Notes: generated by a model from the sequence alone, not told the origin. A DNA stretch of 40,650 nucleotides from Solirubrobacterales bacterium (GCA_025964255.1 JAOPZF010000110.1:1-40650), one strand, 5' to 3'. Counted from the first letter of the stretch, positions 9,638-18,276 are shown. Made by a program: numbers and translations.

Positions 9638-11518
9638 ATGGCTGGAACGCTCGCGTTCGTTGTTCGCGACTCGGGGAGGGTAATTGAGGCTCGCCGTGAC
9701 GCCGGTGTCTCCAACCGCTTCTGGTCACGCGCGCGTTCAGAGTGGGGCTCGAATGGACGCGAGCCTGCCGTTGCCTTAGAGGTGCCTCTCGAGGATTTTC
9801 TCGACAGAACTGCCTGGCTTCGCGATGCCTGCATTCGCCACGGTGTAGGACTCGAGTGGGACGCGAAGAGCCGCGAGTTGGTAGGTCGTCACCGTGCCGA
9901 AGGGGCAGTCTTGCAGGCCACTCTCGAGAACGGAGTCCAACTCGAGAATGTCAGCCAGCGCTTGAGCGGATCGCGTTTCGCGGGTCGCGAACTCCGCAGC
10001 TTCCAGTGCCGAGACCTCGCCGAGCTCCTCGGCCTCGCAAATGGCGCCAACTTTTCGGTGCCGGGAGCCGGGAAGACGACGGTCCAAATCGGTTGTTATG
10101 AGGCCGAAAGGACGGCTGGCCGAGTTGAGCGGATGCTCGTGGTTGGACCACTTGCGGCGTATGAAGTTTGGCAGGAGGAAGTGGGCCAGTGTCTGTCCCC
10201 GGCTCCGAACATTCACTATCACGACGGCAATCCGATCCCCGCGGACATCGAGATCCTCTTTGTCAACTACCAGCGCTTGATTTTCTCCTATAGCTCCACC
10301 GCGGATTGGGTGGCAGAGGTTCCCACCTTGGTCTGCTTGGACGAGGCTCATCGGATCAAGCGTGGGCGAGGGGGCGAGTGGGGATCGGCCTGTCTTGATC
10401 TCGGCTATCTTGCGTCGCGGCGTGATGTCCTCACTGGCACGCCCGCGCCGCAGAGCCCCCGTGATCTCGGCGTCCTGCTTGATTTTCTCTGGCTCGGTCG
10501 GGGTCACGAGGTCCTTCCAGCCAGCGCCTGGGCGCGACGTCCCGGGTCAGAAGCAGGGCGCGAAGTAGGAAAGGCAATCGCACCTCTTTATGCGAGGACG
10601 ACGAAGAGCGACCTCGGACTTCCCTCGGTCGAGATGAATGTTGTTCCAGTTGAGTTGCAGGGTCTACAGCGAGATATCTACACGGCACTCCGCAGTCGGT
10701 ATGCAGGGACGTTGCGTCTCGATGCACGCGCCCAAGCGAACTTCGCCCGCATGGGAGAAGTTGTCATGTATCTCCTCGAGGCTGCCACCAACCCTGACTT
10801 ACTCACTGCTGGTTCGTCGACCGACGACCCGCCGTATTTCCGTCATCCGCCCCTGGAGATTGCCGCTGACATGACGCTGGCGGATCTACTCGCCGCTTAC
10901 GGCGAGTACGAAACGCCCGCCAAGTTTGTCAAGTTGCTTGAGATCCTCAAGGAGAACCAGGAGCGCGGGCGGAAGACCGTCGTTTGGTCGAACTTCGTTC
11001 GTAACCTTGAGTTGCTGCGTAGCGTACTTTTCGAGGCCTACCATCCAGCAGTGGTCCACGGCGGCATTCCATCCGTCTTCAACAACCCACGTGCCGACCC
11101 CAACCGCGAGGGCGAGCTTGAGCGCTTTCGTAATAACCCTGACTGCTGGGTCCTGCTTGCTAACCCGGCGGCAGTGGGCGAGGGGATCAGCCTCCACCGC
11201 GCATGTCACGAGGCTGTGTACCTCGAGAGAACCTTTAATGCTGGTCAGTACCTACAAAGTCTTGACCGCATCCACCGGCTCGGTCTGCGACCTGACGACG
11301 AGACGCGGGTCACCTTCCTTATCTGTCAAGGGACGATCGATCAAGTCGTTGATGTTCGCGTGAGTGAGAAGGCGGCGCGCTTGGGCGACATGCTGCGCGA
11401 CCCCGATATCGTAACCATGGCGCTGCCCGACGAGGAGGATATTGGGCCGCCTTTCAATAGCGCCGATGTTGCCGACGTCGAGGCGCTCTTCGCTCACTTG
11501 CAGGCCAAGGATGGCTGA
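9638..11518 (+). CDS. SNF2-type helicase/translocase of the defence-like operon
   Basis: A 626-residue superfamily 2 ATPase of the SNF2/RapA type. An N-terminal region of about 115 residues precedes the Q-motif-like FQCRDLAEL (122-130). Motif I is VPGAGKTT (141-148), motif II DEAH (235-238), motif III TGTP (266-269). In the C-terminal RecA lobe, GEGISLH and SLDRIHRLG (541-549) are motifs V and VI of SNF2 proteins. These enzymes translocate along double-stranded DNA rather than unwinding it, which fits a restriction motor. The ATG directly abuts the TAG of the ParB-like gene, and the next gene starts inside this one. No nuclease domain is fused here, so cleavage would have to come from neighbours. 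Confidence 0.88.
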   Translation: MAGTLAFVVRDSGRVIEARRDAGVSNRFWSRARSEWGSNGREPAVALEVPLEDFLDRTAWLRDACIRHGVGLEWDAKSRELVGRHRAEGAVLQATLENGVQLENVSQRLSGSRFAGRELRSFQCRDLAELLGLANGANFSVPGAGKTTVQIGCYEAERTAGRVERMLVVGPLAAYEVWQEEVGQCLSPAPNIHYHDGNPIPADIEILFVNYQRLIFSYSSTADWVAEVPTLVCLDEAHRIKRGRGGEWGSACLDLGYLASRRDVLTGTPAPQSPRDLGVLLDFLWLGRGHEVLPASAWARRPGSEAGREVGKAIAPLYARTTKSDLGLPSVEMNVVPVELQGLQRDIYTALRSRYAGTLRLDARAQANFARMGEVVMYLLEAATNPDLLTAGSSTDDPPYFRHPPLEIAADMTLADLLAAYGEYETPAKFVKLLEILKENQERGRKTVVWSNFVRNLELLRSVLFEAYHPAVVHGGIPSVFNNPRADPNREGELERFRNNPDCWVLLANPAAVGEGISLHRACHEAVYLERTFNAGQYLQSLDRIHRLGLRPDDETRVTFLICQGTIDQVVDVRVSEKAARLGDMLRDPDIVTMALPDEEDIGPPFNSADVADVEALFAHLQAKDG

Positions 11519-12401
11519 CCGATCAATTCCGTCGCGCCATGAGCTGCGGAGTGCTCACCAGGTAGCTCGTACTCTCCAAGCGCCCTTGACGCCGCTCGGC
11601 GACGCCCGGGAGTCATTTCGTCGCTTGCCAAGCAATGGCGTCCTCGGGGGCCCGGACTTCCTCGCTGGCCAACGGGTGTTGGCCGAGCTTGAGTTGATAG
11701 AGCCCTCTGGTCGGAATCTGGCAGTTGACGAGCAGGTTCTGAGAATTGCGGCCATGCAAGATGGCGCTGCGATACGCCTTCTTCTCGAGCTCCTCCTCAT
11801 CCGCCGACCGCCGGGCTGGCTACGCAGCGTTACTGCCACCAAGCGGGTTCGAGAGGCATTAATCCCCGATCGGGAGCGCACTACGGTCGAGGAGGTGATC
11901 TCAGATCCCGATCTTCGCGAACTGATCCTGCTCGAGGCAGGTCGGCGGGTTAACTCGCAACGGCTTGCCGAAGTGGGCGAGATAGGTGAGGAATACATCC
12001 TCGAGCGATCTCGCCGCCAGCTCCACGATCTTGAGAGGCCCGACCTTGCGGCGGCGGTTATCCGAGTCAGCACGATTTCCGATCAACTCGGCTATGACAT
12101 CACCGCTCCTGACCTCGCTGGCGAAGACCGTCGTTTCGAGGTCAAGGCAACTAGGCGAGCAGGTTGGCAGGCCGAGGTCCACATAACTCGGAACGAGTTT
12201 GAACAGGGTGTCCGTGATGCGAGCTGGTGGCTTGTCGTCGTCGAGATCGATGCCGAGGACCAACCAAAGCTCCTCGGGTCCTGCCGCGCCGATTCATTAG
12301 CGGCGATGGTACCCGCCGATCGACATGAGCACAGCAAGTGGATGACTGTCCGTCTTCAGCAGATCGCACCTCTGCTTCAAGAGGGGTTGCCGCCAGCCTG
12401 A
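11511..12401 (+). CDS. DUF3883 (Mrr-like PD-(D/E)XK) domain protein
   Basis: A 296-residue protein. Its C-terminal half matches the DUF3883 pattern: GEIGEEYILE (about 157-166), GYDITAP with D196, then FEVKATR with E210 and K212, then ITRNEFEQG. This D...ExK set is the restriction-endonuclease-like fold. The N-terminal 150 residues are helical and may bind DNA or partners. The start ATG overlaps the helicase stop by 8 bases (ATGGCTGA), so translation is coupled. Its place at the end of a methylase-ParB-SNF2 operon makes it the leading candidate for the cleaving subunit. Its last 25 bases overlap the 3' end of the convergent gene at 12377-13690. Confidence 0.82.
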   Translation: MADRSIPSRHELRSAHQVARTLQAPLTPLGDARESFRRLPSNGVLGGPDFLAGQRVLAELELIEPSGRNLAVDEQVLRIAAMQDGAAIRLLLELLLIRRPPGWLRSVTATKRVREALIPDRERTTVEEVISDPDLRELILLEAGRRVNSQRLAEVGEIGEEYILERSRRQLHDLERPDLAAAVIRVSTISDQLGYDITAPDLAGEDRRFEVKATRRAGWQAEVHITRNEFEQGVRDASWWLVVVEIDAEDQPKLLGSCRADSLAAMVPADRHEHSKWMTVRLQQIAPLLQEGLPPA

Positions 12402-13690
12402 CAGGCGAGAGCAGCCAGAGTCGGCGCACTTGAAATTGGAAGGGAGTCGGAAAGGAGGTAGTCGAGGGCGACGTCGACAAGGTCGCCGTCCGGGTCGGGC
12501 CGCATAAGTGCTCGGAACTCGTCGAGGTCGGGAATCAGCTCGGAATCCGCTTCTAGCCGCAGAAGCCAATCGTCTAGATCCTCCATCAAGCCGCCGATCA
12601 CCGGTGGCTCGAGCGCCATCCCCCACGCAATTCCACCTTCCAAGTTTATGCGCCTCCGCGCCACCTCAAAAAACCGCCGGCAGTCTTCACTGCCCCCAGC
12701 GGCAATGTGAAGCATCCACGTCGCGGTCAGCGCTGAGAACGCGTAGTCGACGTTATCTCTGCCCACCACCAACTCCATTTGTTCAAGAATCCATCTTCGA
12801 GCCCCGGTTACATGATCAAATAGTGCGGCGAGAAGGCCCCAGATCGCAGGCATTAGCGCAAAGACGAAGTTGTCGTATTCCTCGTTTCGTCCGTAGTAGG
12901 GGGCGACCGACCTCATCACACCGTCGCCGGCCTGCCACTCTTCTAGTTGGACAAGACACCGGTTCCCTAGCTCCGGATGTCGGGAGCCAAGCAGTGCAGC
13001 ATGGATTGCCTCAGCGCAGTGAAGTCCCACGTAGGTTCCGTATTGAGCTGGGTCGAGCCGTGTCTCCTCGAGCTCCATTTTGAGAATTCGCAAGAAATGC
13101 TCAATATAGGTTGAGTCTTGTCTGGCGAGGGTGGCATAAGCGCGAAGCCAGGCGGCGGGGAATCCGATTCCCTCTGCGTGGCGCCAGACTCCCTGAAGGT
13201 CGATGTCGCCCCAGATCCCTGCTTTCAGGGTGTTCGCTAGCTCCATCACGTCGAGCCTGTCGCTGACCCGCCGATGTTGTGAAAGAACGTCGCAGAGCGC
13301 CTTTTCGATGGCGTTTGCCTCGGCCATCATGTAGATGCGGTAATTGAAGACGCCGAAGAGCCTTTGTGAAGTCTTCACCCGGCTGCTTTCTCCGGAGCCG
13401 CTAAGCACCAGGTGAAAGTGAAATAGGGGCTTCTCAAAGAGGTCCGTCTCTTGAGAAAAGACCTTGCCGGCATTCTGTGCCATCTGGCCGGAGGCGACCG
13501 ACTCAACCTCGAAGATAAAGAGCGGAAACTGGTCGCTAGTTGAGCGCAGCCACGCGACATCCACGGGCGCTTCGGATTCGCCCGGAGCAGCAACGTTGAA
13601 CTCGTCCTCCGTCGCATATCCAAGAGACGCTCCCAGACTCAACAAGCTTTCTATCCACGCCCTTCCCTCGGGAAGCCTGTGCTCTGCCAC
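12377..13690 (-). CDS. Protein with PD-(D/E)XK-like N-terminus and helical C-terminus
   Basis: A 437-residue protein without a family I can name. Residues about 10-85 look like a restriction-endonuclease-like core: a helix, then APVDVAW (D44), then FPLFIFEVES (E61, E63), then a helix containing QMAQNAGKVFSQ. The usual ExK is ExE here, a variant common in nuclease-like proteins of defence loci. The remaining 350 residues are predicted helical with many Trp and Leu, perhaps helical repeats. The start is GTG 13690, 7 bases after TAAACT (13698-13703) with no Shine-Dalgarno, so leaderless expression is likely. It converges on the methylase-helicase operon and overlaps its last gene tail to tail by 25 bases, and it shares the lower GC, so it probably belongs to the same island. 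Confidence 0.6.
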   Translation of the reverse strand: MAEHRLPEGRAWIESLLSLGASLGYATEDEFNVAAPGESEAPVDVAWLRSTSDQFPLFIFEVESVASGQMAQNAGKVFSQETDLFEKPLFHFHLVLSGSGESSRVKTSQRLFGVFNYRIYMMAEANAIEKALCDVLSQHRRVSDRLDVMELANTLKAGIWGDIDLQGVWRHAEGIGFPAAWLRAYATLARQDSTYIEHFLRILKMELEETRLDPAQYGTYVGLHCAEAIHAALLGSRHPELGNRCLVQLEEWQAGDGVMRSVAPYYGRNEEYDNFVFALMPAIWGLLAALFDHVTGARRWILEQMELVVGRDNVDYAFSALTATWMLHIAAGGSEDCRRFFEVARRRINLEGGIAWGMALEPPVIGGLMEDLDDWLLRLEADSELIPDLDEFRALMRPDPDGDLVDVALDYLLSDSLPISSAPTLAALACQAGGNPS

Positions 13691-13697
13691 TCAGCGA

Positions 13698-13703
13698 AGT
13701 TTA
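13698..13703 (-). promoter_or_regulatory. -10 box (TAAACT) of the convergent island gene
   Basis: On the minus strand TAAACT is followed by 7 bases and the GTG start at 13690, matching the leaderless layout of other genes here. No clear -35 is seen. Confidence 0.4.
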
Positions 13704-13822
13704 CGCGGGGGAGCGGGGGCCTGTCCCTTCTCCAGACAGCTTGAGTCGGTCTCGCGCCTTTCGGATGGTCCGTTGAATCCACCCTTTTTGTCGGGCGATT
13801 GACCTCGGTGTGGGCCCGGGCC

Positions 13823-14122
13823 ATGGGCTCGCGATTACATTTCGTCGAGCGCTCCGACCCCGACTTCGTCGATGTCGCAGAGGATGTGCTCGCGTTCGCC
13901 GTTGACCGCGATCTCCGCCGCTGGCTCGAGATCTGGCCGCCGCCGGAAGGCGCCGAGAACGATGCCGAGGCCGGGCGCCGAAGGATTCGATTGTCGCCCG
14001 GCGACGATCTGCCTGACTGGGAGCAGGTCGAGAGGCATGCAAAAACAGAGCGAGAGTGTCAGCCCGCCGAGTCGATCAGGCGCTCGGCGGCATTGCGGGC
14101 GGCTCGGGCGGCGTCGGGGTAG
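13823..14122 (+). CDS. Hypothetical acidic protein, doubtful gene
   Basis: An open frame of about 100 codons starting MGSRLHFVERSDPDFV, with third positions mostly G or C until about 14030, which argues that at least this part was once coding. It is acidic (LEIWPPPEGAENDAEAG). There is no ribosome binding site or -10 box, and its last 64 bases lie over the TetR remnant on the other strand, where codon bias is lost. It may be a decayed gene at the edge of the island. I recognise no family. Confidence 0.25.
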   Translation: MGSRLHFVERSDPDFVDVAEDVLAFAVDRDLRRWLEIWPPPEGAENDAEAGRRRIRLSPGDDLPDWEQVERHAKTERECQPAESIRRSAALRAARAASG

Positions 14123-14330
14123 CTGCCGAGGTCGGCGGCGACGGTTGCGCCGTCGTAGAGCATCAGATGTTGGGCCGCCAGGAGGGGCGGGTCGGGGGCG
14201 CCTAGGTCGGTGGCTAGTTGTTGGAAGAGGTCCTTGACCCAGGCGCGGTGGCGGCGGCCCACCACTGATGGCGGGGCGCCGTAGCTGAGGGGTGCTCGGC
14301 CGGCCTGGTCGAGGTCGCTCGGTCGCGCCG
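14059..14330 (-). pseudogene. C-terminal remnant of a TetR family regulator
   Basis: The minus-strand frame reads HRAWVKDLFQQLATDLGAPDPPLLAAQHLMLYDGATVAADLG and ends AARAARNAAERLIDSAG. This is the ligand-binding C-terminus of TetR/AcrR regulators (consensus Ga-x-dp-x-LA-x-qL-x-lLydGA). The DNA-binding N-terminus is missing: the homology begins right where another, intact TetR gene ends (14331). The frame is open upstream into that gene, so there is no natural start. A deletion between two tandem TetR genes, or insertion of one into the other, would give this arrangement. Confidence 0.65.
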
Positions 14331-14948
14331 TCAGGGCTTCCGGATCCGGGCGATCAGCTCGTCGAGGAAGCCGCGGGCGAGGTCGACGATCGGGACTGTC
14401 TCGTCGAGTAGCCAGGAGGTTTCGAGGCCGTTGAAGAACGCGATGATGACGTCTGCCTCACGGTTGAAATCGATGTTGGGGCGGAGCTCGCCGTCCTCCT
14501 GGGCCTGTCCCAGCAGGAAGGTGATCGAGAAGCGGAACTGGTTGTGGTTGTCGATCATCCGCGCGCGCAGCGGAGCGGTCGGTGACGTGCTCTCGGCCAG
14601 GAGCATCGTCCATAGCGTCGTGCGCCGGCGGTCTTCGTGCTGGAACTCCATGATCTGAACGAGCTGGCCGATGCCGGCCAGACCGCGGTGTTGGGCGACC
14701 CGCAGACGGACGGCCATGAACTGCCGCTCGTGCTCGTCGAGGACCGCGTGGACGAGCGCTTCCTTGGACTCGAAATGGTGCAGCACGGCGGGGCGCCCTA
14801 TCCCGGCGCGGGCCCCGACGTCGGCGAGCCGGGTGGCGTGGTAGCCCGACTCGGCGAACAGCTCGGCCGCGGCGACGACGAGCGCCTTGCGCCGGGCTTC
14901 CCCGCGGGCGACCCCGGCATCAGTTCGTCCTCGCGGCCGCGCGCTCAC
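14331..14948 (-). CDS. TetR/AcrR family transcriptional regulator
   Basis: A complete 205-residue regulator starting with GTG. The N-terminal helix-turn-helix is clear: ARRKALVVAAAELFAESG, then ATRLADVGARAGIGRPAVLHHFESKEAL at about residues 20-66. The helical C-terminal domain ends FLDELIARIRKP, so the gene is full length. The next plus or minus-strand neighbours do not make an obvious target operon; a large exported protein lies 50 bases upstream on the same strand. The ligand is unknown. Directly downstream lies the remnant of a second TetR gene. Confidence 0.88.
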   Translation of the reverse strand: MSARPRGRTDAGVARGEARRKALVVAAAELFAESGYHATRLADVGARAGIGRPAVLHHFESKEALVHAVLDEHERQFMAVRLRVAQHRGLAGIGQLVQIMEFQHEDRRRTTLWTMLLAESTSPTAPLRARMIDNHNQFRFSITFLLGQAQEDGELRPNIDFNREADVIIAFFNGLETSWLLDETVPIVDLARGFLDELIARIRKP

Positions 14949-15001
14949 CGCCAGAGCGTAGATCCACGGTCGGCGCGCCCGGCACTGCGTTCATCGTTCC
15001 C

Positions 15002-18000
15002 TCACCAGCCGCAGTTGCCCACCTTCTCCTCTTCTTCCGTTTCGATCATCCCCGGGTGCGCGATCGTCCAGTGGGAGTCTTCGAAGAGTTCGGGCGCGGT
15101 GAGCGCCGCACCCTGTCCGGGCGGGCCGAAGATCTTTTCGGCCAGGCCCGAGCTGACCTGCTTGGAGGACTTCTTGGTGAAGCTCCCGTCGAGCATCCCG
15201 TAGGCACCGGAGGCCATGAGCTTGCCCCGTTCGAAGCTGACGAGTGGGAAGAAGACCGAACTGGAAGGCGCGCCCCGCCACGGGTGCCATTCGGTCGGAT
15301 AGACCTTGTTGGTCATGCAGTAGAGCCCTTCCTGGACGCCCGGCTGGGCACCGGGGAACGCGACCAGTTCGAAGGCCGCGGGCAGGATCGCTTTCCACAT
15401 CCACTGGTTGATCCCGAGTTCGATGGCCGAGCTCTGTTGCTGGATTCCGGTGGCGTTGATGCCCCAGGGCCCGGCCGCCCCGGCGGCGGCGGCGGACAGC
15501 TTGCCCCAGTCGGTGACGAGGATCTCTTCGATCGCCCCCAGCCCCGCCGACATCGCGGTCAGCCGGCTCTTCACCTTGCCGCCGATTTCGTCGGCTGCGG
15601 CCTGGATCTGCCAGTCGGGCGAGTATTCGCCGTTTTCCTGCTCGAGTTCGCCGGCGAGGCCGAGCACCGAGGCGATCGCGCCGAGGCCCTCGCCCACCGT
15701 GGGTATGTTCGAGCCCGCGTGCAGGATCGCGCTGGCGAGGCTGAGCTTGCCGGCCGTCGCGTTGCCGCTGCCGCTGCCCGGCGGCAGGGCATCGAGGACT
15801 TCGCCCGCGATCTGCTGCGCGTCGACGGCCGGGCTCTGGCCGCCGAGTGGTTCTTTCAGCGCGCCGACCATCTTCCGTACGTCGGCGACGTCGTCGAGCT
15901 CGGTCTCCAGCTCACTCTGCACGGCTTCGAATTCCGCCTGGGTGAACGAGACGTTTTCGCCGGCGGGGTACTTCTGCCTTTCGAGCTCGTTCTCGGTCGC
16001 GTCGATATCCAGCGAGAGGTCGCAGTAGGAGGAGCGGAAGTCGGGCTCTGCGGGTCGGTAACAGGATCCTTCGCCCGGCGTGAGCCCGAGCGCTTCGGCC
16101 AGGTACTGGATGGCGGCGACCTTTCCTTCGGTGTTGGTCTGCGGCCACGGGACGCCGGGCTGGTAGGTGACCTGGTCGAGTTCGTAGTTCGGCGTCCCGA
16201 TCGCGTCGGCGAGGTCTGGCGAGAGAGCCGATTCCGGGTTGCGGGTGAGCAGGCCGTGTAGGGAGCCATCGCCGCCGTGAGACAGCTCTTCGCTGGTTTC
16301 CGCGACTTCCGGTTCGACGTGTCCGGGCTCGACGACTTGCGGGTTGGCGCCGTTGCCGACGAACGCGTAGCCGCCGCTGCCGTTGAGGCTGAGGAAGGTC
16401 CAAGGGCTGGCGCCCAGCCGCGCGAGCGCCTGCCCGAGAGCCGTCGCCGCGCCGGAGTCGGGCTGGGCGTCGCCGATGCTCTGCACGATCACGGTCTGCA
16501 GTGAGCTGGTCCGGTTCAGCAGCGCCGTCATCGCTTCTTCCTGGGCCTGTCCTTCGCCGGTGGTCGAGATGGTTGAGAAGGCGACCGGCGTGCCCAGTTC
16601 GGGTTCGAGATCGGGACCGAGGACGAGGACCTCGAACCCGCCGACGGCGCCGGACACGCTCGCCGGGTATTCGGTGGTGCCGACCCGGATCGTGTTGGAA
16701 AACGAGGTGCCGGAGGCCTCGGTGTCGAAGGCGAACCGTTCGGGATTGACGAAGCCGAAGTATTCCTTCCCGCCGTCGAGTGAGACGCCGGGTCGCAGCC
16801 AGCCGGCGAGTTCGCCGTAGCGCTGGTTTTCGCTTTCGTTGATGGCGCCGAGGGCGATGCCCTGGTTTTCGGTCCTCGGTCCACGCCTGCCGGGGCCATA
16901 GCTTTCGATCGCCGAGAAACCGGTGCGGGCGTCGACGGGATCCGTGTTGCAGTTGGCGTAGCGGCAGGAGGAGACGACGAGAACGTTCCGGCCGGGAGCG
17001 CTTTCGGCCGCCATCTTCTGGGCGATTTCGATGTGGCTGCCGTTCAGGGCGACGTTTTCGGTGCGGATCAGTTCGAGCGTCCCCGCATCCAGGAGGACGA
17101 ATCTCGCGCCGCCTTCACCGTTGACGGGGAAGGGATAGAACGAGGCGCCGATGCGGATGCCGGCCGTTTCTTCGACTTCGGCCCTGGTGTCGATCGCGAC
17201 GCCGATCGGTTCGAAGTTCGGTTTCACTTCGACGTCGGTGACCGTCGTCGCGCAGCCCGGGACAGCCTGTGGCTGGGGTCCGCCTTCCGGGCTCGCCGCG
17301 TTGCGACTGTCGACGATCGTCAGCGCTCCCTTCGGCAGCTGGTTCAACGGCATCGAGGCGATCGGGCCGCTTCCCGGGTTCACCGCCTGGCCGGACTGGG
17401 TGGAACCGGAGACAGCGCAGTCAGGGGCGCTCGAGCTCGCGCTCGCGGCGGTACCGCGCGTCTTCGCGCCGCTCTCGGTCACGGTCAACGCGACCCGGTA
17501 GTCACCGGGATCGCTCGCGAGCAGCCGTGGGCGACGGCTTTCGGCGCCGCGCAGCGAGACCCGGGAGCCGACCGGAGCGCCGACGACCCGCCAGCGGAAG
17601 CCCAGCTTTCCGCCGTGCGCCGAGCGCGTCTTGCGACCGTCGAGGCGGGCGGCGTGGCTGGCGACGATCCGGCGCGGCTGCCTGATCGCGGGCAGGGGAG
17701 CGTCGCGCCTCACCGTGACCACGTCTCGCACCAGCGCCCTGCCACCGTTCCGGGTGCGGGCCTTGACCGTAATCCGGTTGCGGCCGAAACGGACCCCGTC
17801 GCCGTGGTCGAGGACAATCGCCCGTTGCTGTCCCCGCTCGAGGGGAAGTTCGGATTCGACCCGATGCCCGTCGAGCTGGACCACGGCGCTGCGCAGATCG
17901 CGGCGCGCCTTGACGTGAAGGACGACGGTGCCCCGTGCCTGGTGGACGGTCTTGACCACGATCACGGGCCCGTGGGCAGGCTTCGCCGCCGCCGAGCTGC

Positions 18001-18088
18001 AAGGTGCGGTAGCGGCGCCGAGCCCAAGCATGGCCAAGACCGCCACCAGCAGGATCGACGGTCCAGTCCTCAACACGGTGCTCCTCAT
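15002..18088 (-). CDS. Large exported protein of unknown function, ILEI-like domain
   Basis: A secreted protein of about 1,028 residues. ATG 18088 is chosen because AAGGAG stands 6 bases before it; an in-frame GTG at 18103 would place that site inside the gene. The signal peptide is TGPSILLVAVLAMLGLGAATAP, cleaved near SSAAAKPA. Residues about 30-200 are Arg-rich beta structure, including a PKD-like region (LLASDPGDYRVALTVTESG). In the middle, the segment GFEVLVLGPDLEPELGTPVAFSTIS ... VIVQSIGDAQPDSGAATALGQALARLGA ... YAFVGNG (in pieces) resembles the ILEI/PANDER fold, which is an inference. The C-terminal half has a possible coiled coil around SELETELDDVADVRKM and several Cys, and ends VGNCGW. 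No catalytic motif is seen. It may act at the cell surface. Confidence 0.72.
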   Translation of the reverse strand: MRSTVLRTGPSILLVAVLAMLGLGAATAPCSSAAAKPAHGPVIVVKTVHQARGTVVLHVKARRDLRSAVVQLDGHRVESELPLERGQQRAIVLDHGDGVRFGRNRITVKARTRNGGRALVRDVVTVRRDAPLPAIRQPRRIVASHAARLDGRKTRSAHGGKLGFRWRVVGAPVGSRVSLRGAESRRPRLLASDPGDYRVALTVTESGAKTRGTAASASSSAPDCAVSGSTQSGQAVNPGSGPIASMPLNQLPKGALTIVDSRNAASPEGGPQPQAVPGCATTVTDVEVKPNFEPIGVAIDTRAEVEETAGIRIGASFYPFPVNGEGGARFVLLDAGTLELIRTENVALNGSHIEIAQKMAAESAPGRNVLVVSSCRYANCNTDPVDARTGFSAIESYGPGRRGPRTENQGIALGAINESENQRYGELAGWLRPGVSLDGGKEYFGFVNPERFAFDTEASGTSFSNTIRVGTTEYPASVSGAVGGFEVLVLGPDLEPELGTPVAFSTISTTGEGQAQEEAMTALLNRTSSLQTVIVQSIGDAQPDSGAATALGQALARLGASPWTFLSLNGSGGYAFVGNGANPQVVEPGHVEPEVAETSEELSHGGDGSLHGLLTRNPESALSPDLADAIGTPNYELDQVTYQPGVPWPQTNTEGKVAAIQYLAEALGLTPGEGSCYRPAEPDFRSSYCDLSLDIDATENELERQKYPAGENVSFTQAEFEAVQSELETELDDVADVRKMVGALKEPLGGQSPAVDAQQIAGEVLDALPPGSGSGNATAGKLSLASAILHAGSNIPTVGEGLGAIASVLGLAGELEQENGEYSPDWQIQAAADEIGGKVKSRLTAMSAGLGAIEEILVTDWGKLSAAAAGAAGPWGINATGIQQQSSAIELGINQWMWKAILPAAFELVAFPGAQPGVQEGLYCMTNKVYPTEWHPWRGAPSSSVFFPLVSFERGKLMASGAYGMLDGSFTKKSSKQVSSGLAEKIFGPPGQGAALTAPELFEDSHWTIAHPGMIETEEEEKVGNCGW

Positions 18089-18173
18089 GCGCATCTCCTT
18101 CACTGGATCGGGAGGCTCGGCGATGACCGCGACTCATAGTCAGTCTGATCGACAGCGAGGACATCGGCTCGGA

Positions 18174-18199
18174 GACCGGATGGCTTTAGCGATCCGGTC
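18174..18199 (+). terminator. Hairpin followed by T-run, possible terminator
   Basis: GACCGGAT pairs with ATCCGGTC around a 10-base loop; CGTTTT follows on the plus strand. Read on the plus strand it has intrinsic-terminator form, but no plus-strand gene lies upstream. On the minus strand it sits 78 bases after the stop of the YdeI-like gene without a T-run. Confidence 0.3.
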
Positions 18200-18276
18200 C
18201 GTTTTCAGATTTGACGTCCGCCGGCATGGCGCGAGATCGGACATCCGTCCTTCCTCTCGGGCGCGGTCGCCGTGGT

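Noticed and set aside
6278-13690. Assignment of the island to BREX, DISARM, Dnd or a type I system
   Set aside because: The marker genes of each (PglZ/BrxC, DrmB/DrmC, DndC/DndD, HsdS) are not present, although methylase and helicase alone look similar.
14990-15001. Search for tRNA or attachment site at the island borders
   Set aside because: No cloverleaf, CCA end or border repeat could be made out near 6081-6277 or 13691-14058.
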